DNA from: Atopobium massiliense
GTDB taxonomy: Bacteria > Actinomycetota > Coriobacteriia > Coriobacteriales > Atopobiaceae
Assembly: GCA_900343135.1 (NCBI GenBank)
Contig: OPYK01000005.1
Span: 1-64,000, forward strand
Direction of reading: 5' to 3'
Length of the DNA stretch: 64,000 nucleotides
Shown here: piece after piece, positions 25,751 to 35,375 of the stretch
How the letters are laid out: each line of letters starts with the position of its first letter
Position numbering within the stretch: the stretch's first letter is position 1
Program-made: the position numbers and the translations under genes
Notes under the pieces: model-generated
What the model saw: only the letters and a program-made list of their open reading frames with translations
What the model was told of the DNA's origin: nothing
Databases searched by the model: none

Positions 25751-26821
25751 ATGGCACCAAAGGTACCTCTTGTTTCAATTATCATTCCTGCGTATAACGT
25801 TGCAGGCTATATTTGCAGAGCCATTGAGTCTATTCAGCACCAAACGCTGCGCGACTTTGAGCTGTTGGTGGTAGACGATGGGTCATGCGACAGAACGGGT
25901 GCCATTCTCGATGCCGCGGCGGAGCGCGATTTTCGCATTACGGTGTTTCACACGTCCAACGCCGGCGCGCCCGCAGCCCGCAATTATGCACTTGAGCGGG
26001 CTCGTGGCACCTATGTTATGTTTTTTGATGCCGATGATTGGGCCGAGAGTCGCATGCTCGCCGATATGGTGTCGTACATGCAAATGCACGCGCTTGAGCT
26101 GGTAATTTCAGGCTTTTACATCGACACCTACTATGGCAAAGACAATCAGCATACAACCGAAATAAAAACCTATCCTACGGGCGTGTTTGCGTCGCAGGAT
26201 GCGTTTCGCGCGGCAGCATATCAGCTGTTCGACCAAAATTTGCTGTATACGCCATGGAACAAGCTGTTTTTGCGGAGCCGCATTGAGGAGCTCAACGTTC
26301 GTTTTAAGGATACGTTTTGGGACGATTTTCCGTTTGTGCTCGATTACATTCGCGACGTTTCGCAGGTAGGCGTGGTTGGGCAGCCGTATTACCACTTTAT
26401 TCGTCAGCGCAGTGATTCGGAAACGAGCCGCTGGCGCAAGGAAATGTACGAAAAGCGCGAAGAAGAGCATCGGTGGATGTGCGATTTGTATGAGCACTGG
26501 GGGCTTGCGCAGGAGCCGCGCAGTTTTGAGATGATTCAGCGCAGGTATATTGAGCGGCTTATTGGCTGCATTGAAAATGTGTGTAATCCTGCGTGTACGC
26601 TAACTAAAGCCGAAAAAATTGCAGCCATTCAGCAAATGATTGAAACTCCTCAAGCGCAAAAAGCGGTATTATATTCGCAGCCAAAAAGCGCGATGATGCG
26701 CTGTATGCTGCTGCCTATTCGCTACAAAAATGCGCAGCTTGCATACCGTGAAGGGGCGTTTATTTCGTTTGTAAAGCGGAAGAATGCGCGGCTGTTTGCG
26801 CAGCTCAAAGCGCGTAGGTAG
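25751..26821 (+). CDS. Family 2 glycosyltransferase
   Basis: GT-A fold glycosyltransferase of 356 residues, probably cytoplasmic and acting in cell-surface polysaccharide or glycolipid synthesis. The N-terminal domain has VSIIIPAYNVAGYICRAIES, VVDDGS and the metal-binding FFDADDW at about residues 91-97. The C-terminal half is typical of EpsJ/WcaA-like enzymes. GGAGGAG lies 12 bases before ATG. It stands between truA and pyrE without other polysaccharide genes, so the acceptor and sugar are unknown. Confidence 0.88.
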   Translation: MAPKVPLVSIIIPAYNVAGYICRAIESIQHQTLRDFELLVVDDGSCDRTGAILDAAAERDFRITVFHTSNAGAPAARNYALERARGTYVMFFDADDWAESRMLADMVSYMQMHALELVISGFYIDTYYGKDNQHTTEIKTYPTGVFASQDAFRAAAYQLFDQNLLYTPWNKLFLRSRIEELNVRFKDTFWDDFPFVLDYIRDVSQVGVVGQPYYHFIRQRSDSETSRWRKEMYEKREEEHRWMCDLYEHWGLAQEPRSFEMIQRRYIERLIGCIENVCNPACTLTKAEKIAAIQQMIETPQAQKAVLYSQPKSAMMRCMLLPIRYKNAQLAYREGAFISFVKRKNARLFAQLKARR

Positions 26822-26923
26822 GCTAAAAGCGGAAGAAAGCTAAACGGTCACAACCGGCACAACGCCGCAATCGGCATAATGCCGCAACCGGCACGCAGCC
26901 ACAACAAAAAGAATTGAGGCACT

Positions 26924-27571
26924 ATGGCAACAAAGGAACAAATTGCGCAGGCACTCCTGAGTATTAAAGCGGTATATTTGCGTCCAAACGATCCATTTAC
27001 CTGGGCAAGCGGAATTATTAGCCCCATTTATTGCGATAATCGCCTCACGCTTAGCTACCCTGACGTGCGCACGCTTATCGACGAGGCGCTGGCGCAAACG
27101 GTGCACGAGCTGTATCCCGATGTGCAAATTCTTATGGGCACATCAACCGCCGGTATTGCGCATGCCGCAATTGCCGCCGATCGCCTGGGCATTCCCATGG
27201 GGTACGTGCGCGGTTCAGCAAAGGATCACGGTCGCAAAAACCAAATTGAAGGTCGTATTTCGAGCGGCGATAAAACAGTTGTTATTGAGGACCTCATTTC
27301 TACTGGCGGCAGCGTGCTCGAATGCGTCGATCCGTTGCGCGAGGTGGGCGCCGACGTGTTGGGCGTTGTAAGCATTTTTACCTATGGCATGAAAAAGTCG
27401 TTTGAACGCTTAGGCGCAGCTCACGTGCACAATACCAGTCTGTGCGACCTTGATACGCTTATTGACGTTGCTGTTGCGGAACATTACATTCAAGCCGAGG
27501 ACGCGCCGCGGTTGCGTGCGTTTCGCGATAATCCATCCGATACGTCGTGGAGAGCGCTTTCGAGCAATTAG
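26924..27571 (+). CDS. pyrE: Orotate phosphoribosyltransferase
   Basis: Makes OMP from orotate and PRPP in pyrimidine synthesis. The 215-residue enzyme has FTWASGIISPIYCDNR at the N-terminus and the PRPP-binding motif VVIEDLISTGGS. No other pyr gene is adjacent. The 100-base leader contains imperfect repeats of CCGGCA / GCCGCAA units. PRPP synthase is encoded in the same window (prs at 37.1-38.1 kb). Confidence 0.93.
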   Translation: MATKEQIAQALLSIKAVYLRPNDPFTWASGIISPIYCDNRLTLSYPDVRTLIDEALAQTVHELYPDVQILMGTSTAGIAHAAIAADRLGIPMGYVRGSAKDHGRKNQIEGRISSGDKTVVIEDLISTGGSVLECVDPLREVGADVLGVVSIFTYGMKKSFERLGAAHVHNTSLCDLDTLIDVAVAEHYIQAEDAPRLRAFRDNPSDTSWRALSSN

Positions 27572-27852
27572 CACGTAGTGCGTATGCTGTGCTGTATACA
27601 TGTGCCGGTTCTGGTGCACGTACCAGCCTGTGTGCACCCGCCAGCCCGCCGGCTATCAATAAATCTTCACAAAACTGATAAAACGTCGGCAACGAACGGA
27701 AACTTTCGTTAAAATTAATGCTGTATAGCTATACCCAGCGCTATACCTGTACTCAGCCATAATCAAACTAAGCGCCCTACCAGGTGTTTTTATGCCCTGC
27801 AAGGTGCTTTGTTATGGTTTATTAGGCTTATGCCTTGATGTTAGGAGAACAT

Positions 27853-30800
27853 ATGTCGTTGCAACAACATGAGCAAACCATTCGCGGCGCGCGCACGATG
27901 CCCGTCCGCCTACGTCGTTTTTCGCTACCAGTGCTGCCAGTATGTGCTGCATCAGCTGCAGTGCTTGCTGGAACAATGTTGCTGGGGGGGGGTCTTGCCT
28001 CTAAGGCGTTTGCTGACGGCTATGTAAACGGCACCAACACCTATTATGGCTACAAAGCCGATGCTGGGTATAGTGAAGATCGCCTGCGTATTGAGGTGCA
28101 CTATTACAACACGCTTGATGCGGCATTAAAGGCTGATGAAAGCCAGGAAAATCCGCTGGGTAAGTTTATACGCGTTCGCTATATTGCAAACGATCCGCAC
28201 GATGCAGGCAATACTCCCGACTACTGGCATCTGCGTCCATTGTGGTGGTTTGGCGTGCCCGAGGGCGTAACCAATGTTAAGCACATTACGTTGCAGCGCA
28301 ATGGGGCAGGTACATGCGATCCAAACGCCGTGCATAAGCGTGGTGAAAAGAATAAAACGTGCGCGTCGCGTGAAGGCTTTGTGATTGAGTCGGAGCATAC
28401 GTATGCAGATCCGAAGGATTGGCAGGGTATTTCGCGCTGGTACAAAGAGGGTAAGGACGAGCTCAATAAAACGCTCAACGATTACGTGCTTAAAAAGTAC
28501 GATAACAGCGGTAATACTGAAAACCAATGGAACAATTACAAAATTGATGATAATGCTGAAACCGATGGCCTTTCGGCAATTTTTACCGACTGGGAATCGG
28601 CTGGTACGCGCTATTACGATTTTAGTTATGTTGCGGAAATTACCGATAGCGCTTACAAGCAGCGTGACAAAAAGCCCCTGCGTTTTGCTGCAGGTATTCG
28701 ACGCACGGTTGGCAACTGGCGCTATGCTGCTGGTTTAACACAAGTGTTGCCTGCCATATCCGAGCATGTTTCCGTGGCGTATCCTGCGGTAACGCCGGTT
28801 GTAAACACGCGCGCGGTTTCTGACGACGAAAAAAAGGCAATTATTGCTGCTATTAAAGAAGCTAACAAGAATAACGAGAACTTTAACAAATTCCTTAAAG
28901 AGGGCGGCGACGGCATTACCATTGGCCAAGAAGGAACTGCAACGGTAACGTTTAGCGACAATACGACGGTTGTGCTGCCTGGTGCATTGCTTGTGGAGCA
29001 AAAGCTTAAAATGTCCGAGCAGTATAAGCCCACTTTGCCCAAGAAAACGCCTGTTATAAATTTGTATCAGCTCACTCCCGACGAAAAAACAAAGGTACGT
29101 CAGGCGATTATTGATGCGAATGGGGGAGGCAATCCGAACGACTTTTTGAAGAACCTCAAGAAGGATTCTAGTAATCAGTATGACCTTACCGTTGAGGAAA
29201 ATGGCGATGTAGAGGCAACCTACACGGATGGCTCTTCCTACACGCTTTCCGCATCTGACGTGGTGTTCCAGGGCGCAACTATTGCCGAGTGGGCGCCGTA
29301 CACGGTGCCTTCGCCCATTGAGGTTGATAATGTAAAGCAGCTAACTGCGCAAGATTTGACGAATATTAAAAAAGCATTTGATGATGCGAACAAAAATTTG
29401 CCGGTATATAAAGATGCACAAACAGCAGATACTGATAACTACATAAAAGTTAATGTATCGAGCGGCGACGTAACCATTAAATGGAAAGACGGCTCTACTA
29501 CCACTATCCAGGCCTGGCAGTTCCTTAAAGAACGTCCACATACTTCTGAGTCAGTACCGAGCCCCCTTCCTGAGAGCAAAAAACACTTTAAGGTGACGCC
29601 CGCGGCGCAGCCTACAACGGTAACGTTTGATCCGTTTAGTCTTAAAGCGGAGGATCTTACTGCTGCAGGTCCAACCCAAGCGGCATTGGACAACCTCAAA
29701 GCAACGCTCGCGGGCTATGTAAAGGACGCAGATACACAACAGAAAGTTTCCGAGTTAACTGTTTTGACTATTGAGTATGGCGTTGATGCAAATGGTGCAG
29801 GAACGGTAACCTTTAAGGCACCCGGTTACGAAGATGCAACCTATCCAATGGGCGTATTCTTTAAGCAAGATGTAAACAAACAAACGCCAAAGGAAACAGA
29901 GCACAATCCACAAGGTAAAACGCAGTACAAATACAAGGTTAAGCCAATTCAATACGATGGAGATAATCCAACACCACAAAATCAAATAGAAGCGCTTAAG
30001 CAATTTGTTAAATCTAATTATGGAACCGATGTTTCGAATGATAACGGCGCAAGAACTGGTACATACGTGCTAAAAAAGACGGATGTTCCTGTGAGTGGTA
30101 CGGAAGGTATTCAGTATTATGATAAGGATGCAGCTGAACCTGCGGGTGTAACAACGATTAGTATTGAAACAGACGGCAGCATTAAGGTTCAAGGGTTTGA
30201 AAAGGGCGATAACAACTCAAAGGCGCTCTTTACTGTTCCTGCAAGTGAGCTGTACGTGAAGAAGACTACCACTCCAGTTGACCATACGGTTTCTGACTTG
30301 AAGGCGCTAGCAAAGCAAATCCGTGATCAACAGAAAAATAATGGTGTAACTGACGACGACTTTAAGCGGGCTGGAATTGATAGCACCGACGACAATACTA
30401 TCAATAGCATGAAGGACGAGGGTAAGCTGCGCGAGCTTATAAAGAAGCTTAGCGAGGCCAAGCACCTTGAGCGTAAATGGATAACACCTAACCCCGTTGA
30501 GGTTGAGAACACTGACGCGCTTACGGAAGACGATTTTAAGAAAGCGGTAGAAGCCTTTATTAAGGCTAATTATGATGGTACTGGTGAAATAACTGGCTCT
30601 AATGGAGTTTATACCATTCCAGGTACCCTTAAGCCAAAAGCGAGTACCGTGCTGATGGAGCTTAAGTCGGACACGAACCCAGACGGCATTGCGAGCGTAA
30701 AATACACTAACAGCAACTTCAATAAGCTTGTATTTTGCAAGTCTACGGGTGATAAGTTATTTACTGTTGATGTAACGTATACGAAGAAAGCTGTATCACC

Positions 30801-33369
30801 TGCTGTAAGCCCTGAAGAGCTGCAGAAGATGAAGGATGCAGCAAAAGCTACCATCGACCGTAACCCCAACCTTACAAAAGAGCAGAAAACACAGCTTAAG
30901 GGTGAGATTGATAACGCACAAACTCCTGATGCTATTAAAGACATCTTGAAAAAGGCAGAAAATCAAGCAAATACAAACAAGACTTCTACCGATCCTAAGG
31001 TACAAGGGGAAATTACAAACAACACGAGCGGCACCGATGCGCAAGCGGCTGCAAACGACAAGAAGGAACAGGAAGATAAACAGAAGCAAAGCGACAAACA
31101 AAATCAGCAGCTACAACAAGATAAAAAGGATGCCAGCGATACAATTGATGGTCTTGGTAACCTTACAAAAGATGAAAAAGACAAGCTGAAACAGGAGATT
31201 AATGGCGCAGATACGCCAGCTGCTGTGCAGCAGATCCTAGAAAAAGCGAAAGCCATTAATAACGCTAAGGACGCTTTGCAAAATGATGTAAACAAAGGCG
31301 CGCTGCCCTTCCTCGACCATGGCACTGGTAAAGACGAAGATAAGGCACTAAGCGACCTACTTGGCGGTACATCCCAAAAAGATGCAACACTTACCGCGCT
31401 TGAGCAGGCACTAAAGGCTGATAACGCAACAGCAGATAGCATTACTAACGCACTTAAGGCTGCACAGCGTCAAAACGGCATTAACGAAGCAACTGCAAAA
31501 GCGAAAGCTACCGCCACGCTTGAAGCGAAAGAAAAAGCGCTTAAGGATGCCTATGACAAGCTTACACCTGAACAACAGGCAAATGCTAAGCAGCAATATG
31601 AAGCAGCTACTACCGCCATTTCAACTGCTAAAGAGAACGTAAAGAAGGCAACCAAACCCTCTGAGATTAATACCGCCCTTGCTGGTGTGAAAGACGAAAC
31701 TATCAAATCAGCTCAAAAGGCTATTGCCGATGCGAAGGGCAAACGTGATACATCGCAGAATACAAACGACAACACCGAGGCACTTACTAAAGAAAAGAAC
31801 GAACAAAAGCAGCGCATCGATAATAGCAACCTTTCGCCCGAAGACAAGCAAAAGGTAAAAGATGATATCGACAACAATTCCCACAGGCTAGGCGACCCAA
31901 CGGGCATTGCCAACCGCGCGCTTAAAGCGCAGAAGATTGCCGACGCGCTGAAGAAGATTGACGAGCTTACGCACTTAAATAATGCGCAGAAGAAGGCGTT
32001 TAAGGATATTATTAATACCACCGACGCCGAAAATCACAAGGATGCTAACGGCAACGATACAGGCGTGGACGACATTGACGACGCGCTTGCGAATGCAACG
32101 AACACCGATAACGCGATGGCGCGTCTTGAGGCGCTGAAAGAGCAAGCTGACAAGTTTGCAAAGGGCGACAAGTATAAGGGCGCATCTCAGGATAAGAAAG
32201 ACGCTTTTAATGCAGCAGCAAGTGCTGCGGCTGAAGTGCTCAATAAAGAAAAGGACGACAACAGCAAGGGTGCAGCCGAAGTAAACACGCTGTATAACGA
32301 TTTGCTTAAGGCAATGCAGGCGATTGACCCCAGCATTAAGGGTGCGCTTGCGCTTCGCACTGACGCGCTGCACAGCGAAGTTGCCGCTGACAAGGCCTTA
32401 AAGCCCGATGATACAACAGATCCTAAGACGCCGGGAAGCTCGGTGTATACAACTGCTTCGCCCGATAAGAAAACAGCGTTTGATAATGCACTTAAAGACG
32501 CTGAAAAGGCACTTGAAGATGCGAAAACTGCAGATGTATCTACAGCCGATGCCGCCGCAGCGGCGCAGAAAAAGGTCGACGATGCGCTTGACAAGCTGAT
32601 AAAGGCGCGCATCGCGCTCGACGGTGTGGATACAAAGCCGCTGGTAGACGAGGTTGCTGTTGCGGATGCAACTAAGGATACGCCAGAGTACAAGTATGCT
32701 GACAAGGAAAAGCAAGCCGCATACGACAAGGCAATCGACGATGCACAGAAGCTGCTGGATACACTGGCGGGTGCGGGCGCAGGCGCTCAGCCTGGTGGAC
32801 AACCTGGTGTTCAGCCTGGACAGGGCGCAGGTCAGCTTGCGACAAAGGAGCAAAGGCAAGACGCCATCAATAAGGCGCTTAAGGCCATAGCAGATGCGAA
32901 AGCCGCCCTCGACGGCAAAGCACCTGCAGGTTCAGAGGACTTCTACGCGCTGCACGCGATGTATCGTTTGTACAATCCTTACACACATGAGCACCTGTTT
33001 ACTACCGATGCTGCCGAAAAAGATAACCTTGTTTCCCTTGGTTGGAACTTTGAGGGTATAACTGGCAAAGTGTACATGCATGGCGAAAAGGGCGGTGTGT
33101 ACCGCTTGTACAATCCAAACACGGGCGAGCACCACTACACTACCAAAGAAGACGAGGTAGCAGCATGCGTAAAGGCGGGCTGGAGAAACGAAGGTGTGAA
33201 GTTCTTTAGCGTGCTGGACGCCGATAAGCAGACAGTTGGCATGGTAAGCATGTACAACCCCTACGAAAAGAAGTTCTACCATCACTACACGTCTGACGCA
33301 GACGAGATTGCCAAGATGGTGAAAGATGGTTGGCGCAAAGAGGAAATCAAGTGGTACGCCGCTAAGTAA
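27853..33369 (+). CDS. Giant adhesin-like surface protein with an in-frame poly-G tract in its signal peptide
   Basis: Predicted secreted protein of 1838 residues. A long signal peptide (VRLRRFSLPVLP...SKAFA, ending near residue 54) contains a run of nine guanines at 27984-27992 encoding Gly-Gly-Gly; the current length keeps the frame open. An N-terminal domain (to about 315) is followed by Rib-like units that pair a helical segment with a strand motif such as VTFSDNTTVVLP or ATYTDGSSYTL (about 315-980). Next come GA-like three-helix modules (NLTKEQKTQLKGEIDNAQTP and relatives, 980-1490), two FIVAR-like units (1490-1690) and DUF5648-like repeats from about 1696 to the end. GA and FIVAR modules in known adhesins bind albumin or matrix proteins; the ligand here is unknown. 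ATG 27853 follows AGGAG by six bases. No LPXTG is present. Confidence 0.85.
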   Translation: MSLQQHEQTIRGARTMPVRLRRFSLPVLPVCAASAAVLAGTMLLGGGLASKAFADGYVNGTNTYYGYKADAGYSEDRLRIEVHYYNTLDAALKADESQENPLGKFIRVRYIANDPHDAGNTPDYWHLRPLWWFGVPEGVTNVKHITLQRNGAGTCDPNAVHKRGEKNKTCASREGFVIESEHTYADPKDWQGISRWYKEGKDELNKTLNDYVLKKYDNSGNTENQWNNYKIDDNAETDGLSAIFTDWESAGTRYYDFSYVAEITDSAYKQRDKKPLRFAAGIRRTVGNWRYAAGLTQVLPAISEHVSVAYPAVTPVVNTRAVSDDEKKAIIAAIKEANKNNENFNKFLKEGGDGITIGQEGTATVTFSDNTTVVLPGALLVEQKLKMSEQYKPTLPKKTPVINLYQLTPDEKTKVRQAIIDANGGGNPNDFLKNLKKDSSNQYDLTVEENGDVEATYTDGSSYTLSASDVVFQGATIAEWAPYTVPSPIEVDNVKQLTAQDLTNIKKAFDDANKNLPVYKDAQTADTDNYIKVNVSSGDVTIKWKDGSTTTIQAWQFLKERPHTSESVPSPLPESKKHFKVTPAAQPTTVTFDPFSLKAEDLTAAGPTQAALDNLKATLAGYVKDADTQQKVSELTVLTIEYGVDANGAGTVTFKAPGYEDATYPMGVFFKQDVNKQTPKETEHNPQGKTQYKYKVKPIQYDGDNPTPQNQIEALKQFVKSNYGTDVSNDNGARTGTYVLKKTDVPVSGTEGIQYYDKDAAEPAGVTTISIETDGSIKVQGFEKGDNNSKALFTVPASELYVKKTTTPVDHTVSDLKALAKQIRDQQKNNGVTDDDFKRAGIDSTDDNTINSMKDEGKLRELIKKLSEAKHLERKWITPNPVEVENTDALTEDDFKKAVEAFIKANYDGTGEITGSNGVYTIPGTLKPKASTVLMELKSDTNPDGIASVKYTNSNFNKLVFCKSTGDKLFTVDVTYTKKAVSPAVSPEELQKMKDAAKATIDRNPNLTKEQKTQLKGEIDNAQTPDAIKDILKKAENQANTNKTSTDPKVQGEITNNTSGTDAQAAANDKKEQEDKQKQSDKQNQQLQQDKKDASDTIDGLGNLTKDEKDKLKQEINGADTPAAVQQILEKAKAINNAKDALQNDVNKGALPFLDHGTGKDEDKALSDLLGGTSQKDATLTALEQALKADNATADSITNALKAAQRQNGINEATAKAKATATLEAKEKALKDAYDKLTPEQQANAKQQYEAATTAISTAKENVKKATKPSEINTALAGVKDETIKSAQKAIADAKGKRDTSQNTNDNTEALTKEKNEQKQRIDNSNLSPEDKQKVKDDIDNNSHRLGDPTGIANRALKAQKIADALKKIDELTHLNNAQKKAFKDIINTTDAENHKDANGNDTGVDDIDDALANATNTDNAMARLEALKEQADKFAKGDKYKGASQDKKDAFNAAASAAAEVLNKEKDDNSKGAAEVNTLYNDLLKAMQAIDPSIKGALALRTDALHSEVAADKALKPDDTTDPKTPGSSVYTTASPDKKTAFDNALKDAEKALEDAKTADVSTADAAAAAQKKVDDALDKLIKARIALDGVDTKPLVDEVAVADATKDTPEYKYADKEKQAAYDKAIDDAQKLLDTLAGAGAGAQPGGQPGVQPGQGAGQLATKEQRQDAINKALKAIADAKAALDGKAPAGSEDFYALHAMYRLYNPYTHEHLFTTDAAEKDNLVSLGWNFEGITGKVYMHGEKGGVYRLYNPNTGEHHYTTKEDEVAACVKAGWRNEGVKFFSVLDADKQTVGMVSMYNPYEKKFYHHYTSDADEIAKMVKDGWRKEEIKWYAAK
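27984..27992 (+). repeat. Nine-guanine tract in coding sequence
   Basis: G9 homopolymer within the signal-peptide region of the giant surface protein, reading CTG GGG GGG GGT. Gain or loss of one or two G would shift the frame within the first 50 codons and stop production. Confidence 0.85.
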
Positions 33370-33385
33370 GCGCTATTACTTGTAA

Positions 33386-33472
33386 ACACAAACGGGCAGA
33401 CGCTTTGTTGTCTGCGAAGTGCGCTAAAGCGAAACTTCGAATGCAACAAAGCTCCCAGCTGCCCGTTTGTGT
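33386..33472. terminator. Long compound hairpin after the giant surface protein gene
   Basis: Outer 14-bp perfect stem ACACAAACGGGCAG / CTGCCCGTTTGTGT, with an inner CTTTGTTG / CAACAAAG pair and a further CGAAG / CTTCG pair. It lies just after a large gene that converges on nfnB. Likely terminator or mRNA 3' stabiliser; no clear T-run. Confidence 0.5.
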
Positions 33473-33524
33473 ATTTCCCTTACGTTCCTTAACGCCAATA
33501 CAAAAAGACTGAAAAGCAATGAGT

Positions 33525-33559
33525 GCGCCGTTTTGCAAAACTCGCAAAACGGCGCGTTT
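33525..33559 (+). terminator. Second hairpin downstream of the giant surface protein gene
   Basis: Perfect 12-bp stem GCGCCGTTTTGC / GCAAAACGGCGC with a 7-base loop followed by GTTTT. Terminator-like, about 155 bases after the stop codon. The rest of the 533-base interval to nfnB is taken by inverted-repeat element C and the nfnB terminator. Confidence 0.55.
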
Positions 33560-33602
33560 TAGTGGAGCTGTGCGCAGCGGCGCGACCGAGCGTTAAAAAA
33601 TT

Positions 33603-33790
33603 TTGCTTCATATGAGAAAAATAATGCAAATTGACACGAGTTTTGGGCAGGGGGATTAACGCGCGGTTTGCGGCAGAGGAACGTTTTCCCAGGAAAGGAA
33701 AACTGAGCGTGATGCAGCTTGTCCACACAGCTTTGGCGTGCAGGTTTTTACGCGTGAAAACACGTGTCAATGTGAGTATTTTTCAAATCC
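33603..33790. repeat. MITE-like element C
   Basis: Left arm at about 33612-33645 (GAGAAAAATAATGC then AAATTGACACGAGTTTT) and right arm at about 33750-33788, which in reverse complement reads TTTGAAAAATACTCACATTG then ACACGTGTTTT. The inner part has TTTTCCCAGG as in element A. No coding capacity. Third copy of the family in this window. Confidence 0.6.
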
Positions 33791-33817
33791 AGCATGAAAT
33801 CTGGCATGCTGCGTCGC

Positions 33818-33859
33818 AAAAAAACGTTGCCACCGCGCGTAAGCGCGATAGCAACGTTT
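33818..33859 (-). terminator. Rho-independent terminator of the nfnAB operon
   Basis: On the minus strand AAACGTTGC / GCAACGTTT (9 bp) encloses CGCGC / GCGCG and is followed by seven T. It lies 44 bases after the nfnB stop. Confidence 0.85.
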
Positions 33860-33902
33860 GACTAACACTATAAATTAAATGCACACCCAATTGGGCGCCT
33901 AA

Positions 33903-35375
33903 TTACGCAAGCGCAGGCTCTTTTTGTCCCTTTTGCACCTTCGCGCCATCACTCGCGGCCTCGTCTGATCCGCAGAACGTCTCAATAATGGTAGCGGCAG
34001 CCTTCTTACCTGCTCCCATGGCCAAAATAACCGTAGCGGCGCCCGTTACAATGTCGCCACCAGCCCAAATGCGCGGGTTAGAGGTGCGACCGTTCTCATC
34101 GGCCTCAATGTAGCCCCACTTGTTGAGGGTCATGCCACCAATGAGTTTGGCAAATGGGTTTGCATTGGTACCAATTGCCGAAATAGCAACGTCGCAGGGG
34201 ATAATCTCTACTGCGCCGTCAATGGGCACGGGGCGGCGACGACCGGAGTCGTCGGGTTCGCCGAGCTGCATTTTTTGTACGCGCACACTGCACACCTTGC
34301 CGTCCTCGCCCGCAATGAACTCAAGCGGCGCAACAAGTGGCATAACCTCAACACCCTCAGCTTTCGCGTGGTGAAGTTCGGCCTTACGAGCAGGCATTTC
34401 GTCTTCAGTACGACGGTAGGCAATAATAGCATGCTCGGCACCAAGGCGTTTAGCTGTGCGAACGGCGTCCATGGCAACGTTGCCCCCGCCAAACACCACC
34501 ACGTTTTTGCCGTGCTTGGTGGGCGTGTCTACAACGGGGAAGTTGTTAGCGCGCATAAGGTTTGCGCGGGTAAGATACTCATTTGCAAAAAAGACGTTGG
34601 GCAAGTTTTCGCCCGGAATATTCAAAAACTTGGGAAGGCCGGCGCCGGTTGCCACGTAGAGCGCGTCGAAGCCCTTCTCGCCCAAAAGCTCCTCGGCATT
34701 GGCAAGACGCCCCATAACGGAGTTGTACTCAAAGTGCACGCCAAGCGCCTTTAAGCCGTCTATCTCGCGCTTTACAATCTTTTTGGGCAAACGAAACTCG
34801 GGGATACCATACACCAACACACCACCGGCAGTGGGGAAGGCCTCAAAGATGGTAACGTCAAACCCGCTGCGCGCAAGCTCGCCGGCGCAGGCAATGCCCG
34901 AGGGACCCGAGCCAATAACAGCCACTTTGTAGCCATTCTTTGGCTTGGTAACAGGCGCGCTTGCAAGTTCGGGCATGTCGCCCAAAAAGCGCTCGAGCTG
35001 GCCAATTGCAACGGGTCTAGCACGTCCGCCACGCCCGCGCACGCAGCGACCCTCACATTGCGTTTCTTGGGGGCATACGCGCCCGCAAATAGCCGGCAGC
35101 AGCGACGATTCATGAATAATGTCCAAGCCCTCACCATACTTACCCTCGTAAATTTTTTCGATAAACGCAGGAATGTTAATGTTTACAGGGCAACCCTCCA
35201 CGCACAGGGGCCTTTTGCAGCGCAAACAACGTTCCGACTCGGCGTGTGCCATCTCGGCAGTAAAGCCACGGTCAACGGGGCGAAAGTCGCACGCACGTTC
35301 TTCGGCGGGTTCTTCGTTATCGGCAACACGGTCGATTTTCATATCCGCTATCCAGCGTCCTTTTACTACTGGCAT
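33903..35375 (-). CDS. nfnB: Ferredoxin:NADP+ transhydrogenase large subunit, NfnB-like (glutamate synthase small-chain family)
   Basis: Flavoprotein of 490 residues. The N-terminal domain has iron-sulfur cysteines (CLRCKRPLCVEGCPVN and CGRVCPQETQCEGRC), then an FAD site GSGPSG and an NADP site FGGGNVAMD. The family also contains GltD, but the partner directly upstream is an NfnA-type subunit, not GltB. This makes electron-bifurcating NfnAB the best reading: NADPH plus oxidised ferredoxin and NAD+, or the reverse. Its ATG at 35375 (ribosome site GGGGAG) lies within nfnA, with a 10-base overlap. Confidence 0.87.
   Translation of the reverse strand: MPVVKGRWIADMKIDRVADNEEPAEERACDFRPVDRGFTAEMAHAESERCLRCKRPLCVEGCPVNINIPAFIEKIYEGKYGEGLDIIHESSLLPAICGRVCPQETQCEGRCVRGRGGRARPVAIGQLERFLGDMPELASAPVTKPKNGYKVAVIGSGPSGIACAGELARSGFDVTIFEAFPTAGGVLVYGIPEFRLPKKIVKREIDGLKALGVHFEYNSVMGRLANAEELLGEKGFDALYVATGAGLPKFLNIPGENLPNVFFANEYLTRANLMRANNFPVVDTPTKHGKNVVVFGGGNVAMDAVRTAKRLGAEHAIIAYRRTEDEMPARKAELHHAKAEGVEVMPLVAPLEFIAGEDGKVCSVRVQKMQLGEPDDSGRRRPVPIDGAVEIIPCDVAISAIGTNANPFAKLIGGMTLNKWGYIEADENGRTSNPRIWAGGDIVTGAATVILAMGAGKKAAATIIETFCGSDEAASDGAKVQKGQKEPALA

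Noticed and set aside
33489-33861. Two overlapping open frames in the gap after the giant surface gene
   Set aside because: They lie within the inverted-repeat element and the terminator hairpins and have no ribosome sites.
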